Positions 36,378 to 46,019 of a stretch of DNA of 64,000 nucleotides are shown here, piece by piece (positions within the stretch are counted from its first letter, which is position 1; every line of letters begins with the position of its first letter). Source of the stretch: Kappaphycus alvarezii (lineage: Eukaryota; Rhodophyta; Florideophyceae; Gigartinales; Solieriaceae); contig NADL03000605.1 of NCBI GenBank assembly GCA_002205965.3, forward strand, positions 186,001 through 250,000, in the 5' to 3' direction. A program made the position numbers and the translations under genes. The notes beneath the pieces are model-generated. The model was not told the origin of the DNA, ran no database searches, and saw nothing but the letters and a program-made list of their open reading frames with translations.

Positions 36378-36945
36378 AAATTAAATGATGTGCGTAGATC
36401 CAAAATAGATACTTCCAAATAAATGAATAATAAATTGACTGAATAGGACTGAGAATAATAATAAAGAGAGAGCTAGTATTTATTGATCTACGGGGATAGC
36501 TCGATGGCCCGAGACCTGCTAACATTTTCTAACAGCCTAAGACTATTTATACCACAGATCAGAGTAGAAAGCTACAAAGATGATTTCACCAGTATAATAA
36601 TAATTGTAGGCCAAATTCGTGCTGAATTATAATTGTAGAATAATTATGCAGGTGACCATTAATCCAAATAATAATTTGCTGGCAGTACAATTCTAGGAAT
36701 TTTAACTGCAGAATTTAAAAACCATCTGACAGACATAAAAATTGCTTCACATGTAATACAGTGTAAAACATGGGTCAGTGAAAATAGATAAAATTATTTT
36801 CGATGATTCACAATAAATAAAAATTGTTGACCCCTGATAAAGAATTGTTCCACAATTTTTCATCACTGTATTCGATATAGAAACCCAATTAAATAGTTTT
36901 CCAATAATTGTAAAAGATGTGAATATCGTTGGAGTACACACGCCC
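36378..36945 (-). repeat. LTR-like AT-rich repeat, family B, copy 2
   Basis: The reverse complement matches 1740-2280. It shows TGGTATAAATAGTCTTAGG (TATA box), GGGCCATCGAG, CAATAAATAC (poly-A-signal-like) and GGATCTAC near its end. TATA followed by AATAAA at about 80 bp supports an LTR. It abuts the end of the DIRS-like relic. Confidence 0.45.
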
Positions 36946-37054
36946 TCACCAGACCATAGTTACATATACTAGTCTAGAGGGTTGCAAAACAAGATTTACG
37001 GAGGAGACATTCAGGTGTGGTAAGCCAAGATCCCGGTTCGCCGTGGGAAGGAAC

Positions 37055-37200
37055 AAACGAGGGAAATGGGGAAGGTTTGGGTGTTTTTTACTCTTGGGAG
37101 ATATCGATCTATCATTGGGTTTTCCAGACAACCACAATCGACTCCAAAAGGTGTGCCGACATAGTAATGGAGGAGTAACTACGACCCCTAAAAGGTCACT
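37055..37200 (-). repeat. LINE 3' tail, type f
   Basis: The reverse complement carries CCATTACTATGTCGGCACAC, GAGTCGATTGTGGTTGTCTG, GATAGATCGATAT and ACACCCAAACC. It matches 7930-8045 (same strand) and 16667-16770 (opposite). 5'-truncated. Confidence 0.5.
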
Positions 37201-37604
37201 TAAGTAAACTTGTACATCGATAGACTCTCCCCACCTTTCTAAGCGACCGTACAGAACACTTCCAGATATTTCTACCCCATCTTCACCGCATGGCCTTAGC
37301 ATTAACGTCAATTGTTAACTTTAAAATTTTCTTCCTCTGCATTGCAATTTGGAAAAGGGGAAAATTGGTTTGGTTTACTGCGAGTAATGGAAAGGTTGGG
37401 AGTCCTCTGTATTTGTAATCAATTTGGAAAAGTGGAAATAGAGGGTGTTTTCATTGCGAGAGTTCGGAGGGCTGGAAGTAATAACTATGAAATTCAATTT
37501 TTGGAGTGTAGAATTGGGGTTACTAGATATGTATCCCGGATTTGGGAGTATTGAGTGAACGGGGCCTTCCACTCTGTAAAGTACATATGCAAAGATCATG
37601 CTGT

Positions 37605-38726
37605 CTAAGAGGACATAATACATGGGAAGTCCTTGGGTCCACCGCATATCTTCCCCGCCTCTAAGATGTTTGAAGTGCAACAGTTATCTGCCCCGCCGTC
37701 ATAATAACCACATCCAAGTCCTCCACATTGGTCGCAACCTTCGCCGCAACACACCCTTCCGTTGCACTTCTGCAGGTATGGATTAGGAATTGATGTAAAA
37801 ATGAGATCATCCGGAGAAAGTACACATGGCGCATCATCAGGACCATTGCAAACTGACCCAAATAATCTAATATCCGATTCGCAACAGTTCTTACGACCAC
37901 CCTGGCTTCCTGCGCAATCTCTTCCTCCACACGTCCCGCAACTGAGAGGGCAGCAAACACGTCTATTACAAACCCTCGTATCCGTCTTCTCCATTGGCTC
38001 CTTGCCATCTTGAGAATTCCTTCGAACAAGAACCCTAATACAAATGATTTTGAAGTAGTCGCATGAACTGTCGACACAAGCCATTCCCCATATGTAATAG
38101 CCATTGTCACACACCGCCTCCCGCTGTTGATCGTTTGCGCCCGTTTGTCGCCTTCCTGTAAGTCTCCTGATTCGGAGGATCTCTTTCAAAATTTTCTCCT
38201 GCGTATCTTCAGCATCCGCTCTCAAGTTCCAAGCGAGTCTTTTGCAAGTCAATCTGTAGTAGCCGAGCTTATATCCCAGTTGTTCAGCAATTGTACCGTC
38301 AGTACATATGGCTCTCTTTATAGTGTCTTTTCCGATCCAATGAGACTGAATCCGACTTACTTCGCTCCAGCGAGAAACCATAGAACTGTTGTTTCCGAGC
38401 ACGATACTGATGTCATTTGCCGAAGAATGTGAGGGTCGTCTGTGGAGAATCGAATGACTGCGGAGTCTCGTAGCTGTTGCCAGTGCACTGATCCTCACGG
38501 CTTCAACATAATTGCGTTGGCAAAATTCACCTTGACATCGTAGACAAAAGATAGGATAATCGAAGAGCTCTGAGTCCGGGTCATCTGCCATGCCAAATTC
38601 TTTTGAGCGAACGATGGGGAGTTGATCCCGGTAGAGGGTCTCGTAGCCATCATCCGAGGACTGAGAAAATACAGTGCTTGGAAGAAGGGCGAGGACAAGG
38701 AACGTGATGCTTGTGGAACGATACAT
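37605..38726 (-). CDS. Secreted cysteine-rich protein with two C-terminal CC-CGG repeats
   Basis: An uninterrupted frame of 373 codons from the ATG at 38726 to a TAG at 37605. I chose this start because it opens with MYRSTSITFLVLALLPSTVF, a classic signal peptide with likely cleavage after Ser21; an in-frame ATG 28 codons upstream would bury it. Residues 61-69 hold CLRCQGEFC. Residues 112-115 (NNSS) give possible N-glycosylation. A similar C-rich motif, GMACVDSSCD, is at about 214-223. Two tandem repeats follow (about 251-301 and 320-370) with the pattern RVCC-x3-C-x2-CGG-x2-C-x5-GG-x2-NCC-x-S-x-I, ending C-x-GP-x-D-x-PC. The regular cysteines imply disulphide-rich extracellular modules. I know similar patterns from algal and oomycete secreted proteins but cannot assign a function. 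It is flanked by LINE tails and is the only clear host-like gene here. No intron is needed. Confidence 0.8.
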   Translation of the reverse strand: MYRSTSITFLVLALLPSTVFSQSSDDGYETLYRDQLPIVRSKEFGMADDPDSELFDYPIFCLRCQGEFCQRNYVEAVRISALATATRLRSHSILHRRPSHSSANDISIVLGNNSSMVSRWSEVSRIQSHWIGKDTIKRAICTDGTIAEQLGYKLGYYRLTCKRLAWNLRADAEDTQEKILKEILRIRRLTGRRQTGANDQQREAVCDNGYYIWGMACVDSSCDYFKIICIRVLVRRNSQDGKEPMEKTDTRVCNRRVCCPLSCGTCGGRDCAGSQGGRKNCCESDIRLFGSVCNGPDDAPCVLSPDDLIFTSIPNPYLQKCNGRVCCGEGCDQCGGLGCGYYDGGADNCCTSNILEAGKICGGPKDFPCIMSS

Positions 38727-38935
38727 GCCGGGTCGAAACTGGTTTTTGACAATTAGAAGTGCAGGTAAATGTGAGTCGCAAAATTCGCACTTAAAGAAGA
38801 AAAAACGCAAGGTTCCAGAACGAATTGAGGGAAGAGGTTGTGAGGCCTTTTACGCGATGACGCAAACTGGTGCAAAAAAATAAATTATAGTCTTTCCCAA
38901 TGAGCCAGCCCTTCAGGCCCACGAGTGACACTATG

Positions 38936-39165
38936 TATGTACTGTGCAGTACTGTGGTGGTAAATCTTTATTGGTTGCACAATGTCGCACAGAAGCGTGC
39001 GGAGGGTATTCATAAATTAACTACGGATGCGGGCGGCGGGTAGAAACCTGTCACGCCTGCATTATTTGGAGACTAAAGGCAAAAAGGGTAACGAAGTCGC
39101 GGAGCTCCTGTTGAGGGAGGAACCGCGACGGGAAGCAGCGAAGGAAGCAGCGAAGGAAAAACCGT
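38936..39165 (-). mobile_element. LINE family 1 tail
   Basis: The reverse complement of 39008-39165 matches 3740-3910 (end of the RLE region and the Arg-rich codons), and 38936-39008 matches the flank at 3915-3985 (CGCACGCTTCTGTG, CACCACAGTA). It is a truncated copy of the 3190-3960 LINE in the opposite orientation. Confidence 0.55.
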
Positions 39166-39275
39166 ACTGTACCCATTATCCTGAACACGTTTAGACTACT
39201 GTGCACCAGGGGATAGCCGAAAAGCACCTTTCAAATATTAAAGAAACAAACCGTTCCCTTTTCCAATGTAATCTC
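39165..39275 (+). repeat. LINE family 2 3' UTR fragment
   Basis: Shares TACCCATTATCCTGAACACG, GGGGATAGCCGAA, TTTCAAA(T)ATTAAAGAAAC with 32850-32970 and 40330-40420. No coding part is attached. It abuts an opposite-strand LINE tail, probably one inserted into or beside the other. Confidence 0.5.
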
Positions 39276-39699
39276 TTTTTGTATCGTCCAAGCTACACGA
39301 CGAGGATTAAAATTACTCTTGAATGGTTTACACCAAACTCGCGAGATCGTCCCGCCCGACTTTGTCTCCTTTTCAGGCCCCCCAATACACATACCTGTCC
39401 CTACCCCCGTCTCGTCTTGGTAAATAGCTGCCCTAGATCTCTAATCTGTAGAGCGCCCAAGCTTCGCCCCCCCTCTTGCAGGCTTGCTATTTTTTCATGA
39501 AAATTCCCTATGGATCAACTTTGTACAAAGGTCCATGTAGATTAGATGTCTCCTCGAAGTCTCTCTTGTCAATAATAACCACTATAGGCAACATTGGTCT
39601 CGTTTTCCGCTACTACCACAACTGCTGATTAAAAAATAGGAATGAATTCCGCATGATCATATAATACTTTACAGTTACCATTATTAGCCCCTACTCCGT

Positions 39700-40020
39700 C
39701 CCCTACTCCAATTTACGGAGTTTCGACCCCCTTTCCGCCCTTTCCATGTCCGAACAGGCCATGAATCGCCAGTACAAGGCCCTTCGTCTGGAACTATCCA
39801 TCGACTTTCATTGCGTTGTCTTCGACATCTACGGCTCAGCTGGACCTGGTACCGACAAGGGCATCTCTCTCATCACAAATTAAATCGCGTCCAGCCGCGG
39901 CATCAACCCAGTGGCCGAACGCGCACGCATCTTTCACATTCATAGCACCTTGGTCCAACAGCGCACCGCCCTGGCAGTCAACCGTCGGCTGCTAGACCAC
40001 TCTGCGCCTTGCTAGTTTTC
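39700..40020 (+). mobile_element. LINE RLE-region remnant, family 1-like
   Basis: Plus strand reads MSEQAMNRQYKALRLELSID, then VFDIYGSAGPGTDKGISL, ERARIFHIHSTLVQQRTALA and VNRRLLDHSAPC. The order DIYG-x-G ... Q(Q/A)R ... RR parallels DIYGALGDDSKG ... SLQ ... QARQVSTRR at 3720-3900. One stop interrupts the frame. Sequence similarity is low, so this may be a separate subfamily. Confidence 0.35.
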
Positions 40021-40178
40021 CGGTCGGCGGGCCCTGGCCCTCTCCCCCTTCATCTCGTAAAGACTTGTCTTGTTGTTCACAGTATTATCGCGAAAAAGAG
40101 CTAGAAGAATAGAACTATATAGTGTTGCAGGCTACATTGTTTGAAAATTAGAATTTTCTGTAAAACCATTTACCTTAG

Positions 40179-40428
40179 TGCTAACCGACGTGGCGCGGAA
40201 CGTCGCTGTTAGGGCAGTGGAGACATACGGGACGGTTCGCGCGGTTTTAACCCAGAGGCATGCGGCAGCAGCAGTGATGTCCAATGCATCATGCCTGCTG
40301 ACAGGCTTCGGGCCAGCCATTTAGGCACACGAGTGACATTACCCATTATCCTGGACATGTCTAGCATACACCGAGGGATAGCCGAACCACACTTTTCAAA
40401 ATTAAAGAACCAAATCAATTCTCCCCTC
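40179..40428 (+). mobile_element. LINE family 2, 5'-truncated 250-bp copy with exact target duplication
   Basis: The insert opens in the RLE frame as VLTDVARNVAVRAVETYGTV, continues TQRHAAAAVMSNASCLLTGF and stops, then a UTR follows that ends CAATTCTCCCCTC. It is flanked by a perfect 10-bp duplication, TTTACCTTAG, at 40169-40178 and 40429-40438. This defines both ends of the insertion: truncated 5' end, intact 3' end without a poly-A tail. Confidence 0.75.
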
Positions 40429-40942
40429 TTTACCTTAGCAAATCAGTCAGCAGAAGCAGCTCAGAGCTAGGTGACAATCATGGGCACTATGCTGGAATGA
40501 AAAAGCGGGGAATGATGGTATAGTTTGCTTCGTTGTCTGACACTTCTAGCGAGGGGGGAATGAAAAAGGGCTTCATTTTTCGAGGAGACCTGCTGACGTC
40601 GCAATTCGGTTTTAGTGGATACCTGCAACGTCACTCAGGTTGAAATCATCCAAAGCAACACATTCAGTAAACCACAATTGCGCATTATGCCCTTCAAAAC
40701 CCATACACTACTAAATTAGGAATTTCGGTAAACTACTTATCCGGTCAGTTTCGTGATAAAGGATTTTGATGGTGCAGTGGTCAGTGAAACTGGTAAAAAG
40801 AGCGCTATACCGAGACGACCCTGTACATATGTTTCAATTGTTCAACTTCATGCAAGCCTCAAAGAGGAAGATTTTCTGGCTTATTCTCAGCTTAGTGTTA
40901 TTGTACATGTTAAGTTTAGAGTGCCAAAACTCGAGGCGCTTT

Positions 40943-41080
40943 ATCGTCAGTTTTCTAGCGTTTTGACAACTTCCCGCCAACCCTTTACATTGTAAGCCTT
41001 TACCATCACGACATCCCTTAGGGAACAGCTGACCATATTTTTCATGCATTAAAAACACCCCTAATTTCCTCCCCTTTACC
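40943..41080 (+). repeat. LINE family 2 3' UTR, type g
   Basis: Matches the reverse complement of 62705-62840: CGTCAGTTTTCTAGCG, GACAACTTCCCGCCAACCCT, ATCCCTTAGGGAACAGCTGA, CATGCATTAAAAACACCCC. At 62.8 kb this directly follows the RLE stop, so it is a 3' UTR. Here only the UTR was copied. Confidence 0.65.
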
Positions 41081-41334
41081 AGTCCTGCATTGCTGTTCAG
41101 TTAGAAATATCACTGTCGGTAAAAAGGCTTGTTGGCTGATAACAACGGACGCTTGAATATCAATGTTTATTGAAAAGGGGATTGTAGACCTCAAATAATA
41201 GTCAATGAATGAAGATTGATGCGGAAGAGGATAAAAGCCTTAATATCTTGACGACCAAGCGAAGGAGGGAAAATTGCCCAGAAATGATTGAAATTCGTTT
41301 AGCTACAGTTTTTTGCTGTTTGATACCTCCTTGA

Positions 41335-41525
41335 ACCATGGTGAAATGGGGGGTTAATTTACTGTGGGTTGATACCAGTAAATTTGTACCGGAGCGTAGA
41401 TACCGTATATTGGCCAAGCCATTTGCGAAACCGTACAATGCATCGAAAACTGTAGATGGCACTCCAATCTACCAGAAGGTGGAAGGGAGGCCAGCCAGCA
41501 AACAAGCGGCATTAATGTTGGCTAT
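41335..41525 (-). repeat. LINE family 2 3' tail, type h
   Basis: Matches the insertion at 63105-63297 in the opposite orientation, and 60743-60830 in the same orientation. On the minus strand it starts inside the last RLE codons (AATGCCGCTTGTTTGC, for NAACL) and ends TTAACCCCCCATTT. The plus-strand frame MVKWGVNLLW... is antisense to this tail and is not a gene. Confidence 0.6.
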
Positions 41526-41529
41526 CCTC

Positions 41530-42345
41530 TTTAGGAATACCCTCATAGTAGTCCGTCTGTTTCGTGTACTGTAGTGCGAATACGTCACTTGCAAATCCAA
41601 GTTCCTGAAAATTGTTGGTGACAAAAACTCTTCCAAAGATTTTTTGGCACCGACAGTCGAAGAGGAGGGCGGCAGCTGTAGTCCCTTAAATTTGTTGACA
41701 AATATATGACTGCAGATCAGAGAAATACTAACTGCTACACTAGTTTACTATATATTACAAGTTTGGGGGACCGCCAAACGTTACTCCAATTTCAGTAAAT
41801 CAAACATAATTTCTCCCGCAGCAAGTCTCTTTATTCAGACTCGCCTTCTGAGGTTACATTGTTGAAAGAACAATTGCAACGATGCATGGCCTGCACACTT
41901 TGAGAACGCAAAGGACACACGAAAAATATCTCTTCATGGGGAAAACTAACTTGGGCTGTATTAAAGATTGAAAAATAGGGTTTGCTGTGTTCTTAGGGAA
42001 AATGCTTTGGTCGCTTCCATCTGGATTGACGCTGCTATATATACTTAAATTAGCAAAGTTTATGTCTTCTTCGCATTTGTCATGACTACTGTGGGGCCCT
42101 TCTCGATAAAATAATACATTGCTGCTATCCAATGAACCTATTTTCCAAATATTACGCTACCTAAACTTTTCCTTTTGCTACTATCCAATCCGCCGTCAAG
42201 TTTTTTGACCTGAGAACTGCTTGACCGTCGTTTCTAGTTTCACTCATTGTAAGCCCTCTTCAGCATTGCAGTAAAGCATAAGATCTGAGGCCATTTTATG
42301 ACCTGTTACTGTAGAATATTTGCTGCGGACAGACGAACGTCGAAT
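41530..42345. other. No recognisable feature
   Basis: Short open frames only; no repeat partner seen. Confidence 0.35.
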
Positions 42346-42349
42346 GTGA

Positions 42350-42560
42350 CCTCGGCTGGTTCGTGTTGCCGCCCACGCCGCTAGGCGCCGTAATTCCCCT
42401 TCCCGTCAAGAGTTTCACGATTTCGTTTCCCGTTTCACCTTTTGCCTGCACGGCATGCAGGCCCGTCAGCACCTCTCCCGACGTCTCTTTGATGAGTTTC
42501 TATCCTACTCCTCCCCGGCGCCTCTGAGTGCTTGTTCCCACCGCCGTAAAGATGTTCCCC
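42350..42560 (+). mobile_element. LINE family 1 RLE-end remnant
   Basis: Plus strand reads SRLVRVAAHAARRRNSPSRQ, then EFHDFVSRFTFCLHGMQARQ and HLSRRLFDEFL. It parallels FAASRRGS ... RDFVTRFACSLQ ... QARQVSTRR at 3780-3890. A short fragment without zinc finger. Confidence 0.5.
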
Positions 42561-42853
42561 CCAGATAGTAATATTGAATAAGATAAAGCAAAATTTTGCT
42601 GTGGGATCAGTCGCCTTCTGCCTACAGAATTTTCCTGTTTTTTGGCATACCTAACAACGGATCGGCTCTTATGGTGGTGTATTGGTCACTATCCTAAGTG
42701 ACCGGATCCCTCTTGTCGACGTTTCGAGTGTTCTTTGCTACCCAGGGACTATTGGCCCATCTTGCTATCATCCACATGGTATGCGTGCTGGATCAAGCGC
42801 CCCTGCTGCCTTTCCTTCGCGTACCTCCGGAAATATGCTCTTGTTGTGCCTTT

Positions 42854-43573
42854 TGATGTGCGCAAATTCGCACACGAAAAAATTTAGATGAGGACCATAA
42901 TTGTATACAGTATTGGAACTGGGAAGATATTTTTACAGTTTTTGAATTTGCAAGATATTTTTAATTTGGGTGAGTGTGGCAAATTCATCGGTTGATTTTT
43001 TATTTTAGGACACGCTGTCATAGTGGATGTCAGTACAGTTCTAGGTTGTGGGTGATACTACGAGTGACTCTGAAAGGTCTATATAATGGCCACATCAATT
43101 CCCACCCCTGGCCGATGGGTGGCTGGCATGGGTATGGCACCTAGATATTTACCTTGAGGAAATATCTTCTAATGGTCTCTCTGGTTCACACGATTCCCGT
43201 GAATGCGTTTTATGGTATTTAGTATGTTTGATTGAGACTTTAGGATTAGCCGAAAGGTCTATATAAGCTGAGTAAAGTGCTTCCTCCTTGAGAGGTCAAG
43301 CAAGTTGGCAGACAACTTCAGGTCAAGCTCCGAGTAGTAGGAAGTTGAGAGTCAACTTCAGACCCTAGAAAACTTTTTCCTAAGCTGGTCGCAGAGCATC
43401 AGTGGTAGACCCTGCCCCTTTTATACTTGCTTGTAGCCCTCTCAACTCTCTCCCATATACACTCCTTTTTATTTGTTCAACTATACCACGGTAGCACTTT
43501 TGTCGCTCGCAACACCTCCGTCTTGGGGTAGTTGGTTCTAAGTATCTCTTCTCCCGACGATTTACCCCTATCA
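42854..43573 (+). repeat. 5' LTR of gypsy element 2
   Basis: Begins TGATGTGCGC and ends CTATCA. Its first 20 bases contain a palindrome (TGTGCGCAAATTCGCACA). There are two TATA-type sites, each inside GAAAGGTCTATATAA (about 43072-43086 and 43252-43266). The R-U5 part matches element 1. Confidence 0.9.
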
Positions 43574-43662
43574 TTTGGTACTCTTGTGGAGGGGGTTGCA
43601 CCCGAGGTATTCGAGTTGAGCAGTCTTAGGGAACCATTCGAGGGGATTTCTTTTCTGTAATC

Positions 43663-44560
43663 ATGGATCTCAACGCTGCTCGTATAACGTTCACAGGGGG
43701 CAAGAATGAAGACGTTGAGGAGTTTCTCTATACATATGTCAACGTTGTGATGCGTGAGAAGAGCGATGAAGAGAAGGCCGAAAGTATCTTCGCCTATCTT
43801 CATGGTGACGCAAAGCACAAATATAAGGCCAAGTTTATCAACGGGTGGTCTCTTAACGGGAATGGGCGTAACTTCGGTGAGGTATGTGAGTGGCTTGTGA
43901 AAGAATATGCTAAGCAGGTAGAACCAGATGAGATGATTCGTACCGCCATAGAGGCCCGGCTCAACTTCGACGATTTGTTAAGCTCATTGGTATACTTGTG
44001 TGATCTCTATGAAAAGGCTGGGTTCAACGCCCAAGCCAAGTACGGAATGCTGCGTAAGGCGGCGATGGGGGATAAGCGGCTCTCCGATTTCCTCCTCATC
44101 AAGGGCCCTCACACTTTTAATGAACTGAAGGGTACCATAGTAGAATTTGTCAAAAATTCGGAGACGTTTCAGTCACTAAGTGAAATACCGAGGGAAACCC
44201 GTACATCTATGCCGATCGTGCATCCTGAAAAGAATTATCAAAGGCCAGCTACTAGCGCAGCAGCATTGGAATCAGTCAGGAGCGATGTCAAAAACTTGGA
44301 AGAAAGGTTGGAAACCCGATTCGATAATCGACTTGACATGATAACCTCGCAGTTGGAAAGCCTTACTCTTACCATTAAGAAGAACCAGTCTGGGGCCCCC
44401 AAGGCCGCAGAAGTCTGTTCCTACTGTCACAAGCCTGGACACTTTGCAAATAGGTGTCCTGATAATCCACATAGAAACACTCGTTGTGGAAAGTGCGGTC
44501 GTTACGGGCATCATGAAAGTAACTGCTGGTCTAAAGACAACAGAAGAGCAAATTTATCGG
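43663..44560 (+). CDS. Gag and nucleocapsid region of gypsy element 2
   Basis: Opens MDLNAARITFTGGKNEDVEE. The F-x-G-x(5)-V-E-E-F and A-x-L-x-G-A-x-H-x-Y pattern is typical of Ty3/gypsy Gag, the virus-like particle shell. A coiled-coil-like stretch (VRSDVKNLEERLETRFDNRL) precedes two CCHC knuckles, CSYCHKPGHFANRC and CGKCGRYGHHESNC, which bind RNA. The same region in element 1 starts at 11394. Part of a fossil element; coordinates bound the domains, not a gene. Confidence 0.8.
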
Positions 44561-46019
44561 ACGCGAGGAGTGAGTCAGGACCAGAGATGAAAATCTTACA
44601 AAACAGGAAGGATCAAAGGTTGGCGGATGCCGGTAATGTATCCATCGCTGAAGAAATCAGTCAAGTTAATGTGACAAAAAGGGATGGGGAAGGGAACGTT
44701 TTGTCGAAAAAACCTAGGCTAGATTATGGAATGCTGGAGCATATCCCAGCACCTGTACCTCCTCGAACCAAGAGGCTTGATCAAGTTGTTCCAGGGTGGG
44801 AAACACTTCGGCCAAGAAGACGAGAAAGAGTAAGAAATTTAAGAGTATCCCGAAGGACGTACTAGAATATGTGAAGAAGTACAATTTGGTGGCTGAGCTT
44901 GCATCGGCCCCAACTGGGATAACGTTTGGTCAACTTTTGAGGGGCGACGCAGAGGATGCGAGAAAAGAACTCAAAAAAATTATCAGGTCTAATAAGTCCG
45001 CTAAGGGTAAGAAACTGTTTCTTCAATCGGCCTCGACAGCACCAAGACGTCTTAAACTAGTACCAGTCAAAGTATTGGGAATGAAAACCCAAGCTCTTTT
45101 CGATTCGGGCGCTGTTCCAAACCTTATCTCAGAAACTTTGGTGACAGATTTAGGTCTCGAAATTATTCCAACTACTCGAAGAATAACTGTGGCGGATGGA
45201 ACCGTCTCAAAATGCATGGGCACTGTTAACAAGGTTTCCGTGTTCTTTGGGGACTCTAAAGTTGATGTAGACTTTCTCGTCATGCCGGAGCTCCCTTTCG
45301 ATGCAATCATTGGCTGTCCTACCATGGAAAGACTAGGGACCTGCATTGACTTGGGCAACCAAATCGTTTCAGTTAATGTTGACGGCAGAAACGTGAAGAT
45401 GCCCCTGGATTTCGACAAAAGCACACATCCGGAAGATCTAAGAGAGACGGACAGTGAAGATTTCACTTCTAGCTATGACAGCGAAGATTCCGAACCAACT
45501 AACACTTTCGGAAGTGAGAAAGGGTACGCTCGGGGACAATGAACATGACATGGGACGATTATGATTCTGGGTTTGAAACAGATGAAGAATGGAATTCTAG
45601 GGTAGGTTTGACACCTGAATGTGTTTCTTTTTGCGATAATATCGAATCAAAGGACGGAATTCGGGCATGAAAGAAGATTACAATTGCACGGAAAACAAGA
45701 ATATATCGAATTCCATATCTGAAGATGTGAGCACGCCGGAAGAGGTCCTTCAAAATTTGGAGGGTGAGGATCAAGAAAAGGACCAGCGCCAAATTGGAGA
45801 AATTCAAGAAAAAGTACAGCACCTTCCAGCCCCCGCCTCAATGATAATATCCGACATGTTAACATCTTCCGAAGTAATTGCATGGAGCGTTTCCGATTTA
45901 AGACAAGCAAGTGTACCGGTCACTCACTCATTTGAACTTACCGATACTAACCAATTTACCACAGGCCTAGACGTCAACCGCCAAAATATGACCAATTTAT
46001 CTCAGAGAATGTTACAAGT

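Noticed and set aside
41338-41574. Conserved small protein KWGVNLLW...GRPASKQAAL in two places
   Set aside because: The frame lies antisense to a LINE 3' tail. Its conservation between 41.3 and 63.2 kb reflects repeat identity, and the 63.2-kb copy has an exact target duplication.
43574-43595. Possible primer-binding site TGGTACTCTTGTGG after the 5' LTR of element 2
   Set aside because: It starts with TGG as expected, but I could not match it to a specific tRNA 3' end, so it is not annotated.
45023-45466. Minus-strand 147-codon frame
   Set aside because: Antisense shadow of the protease region of gypsy element 2; an equivalent shadow exists in element 1.
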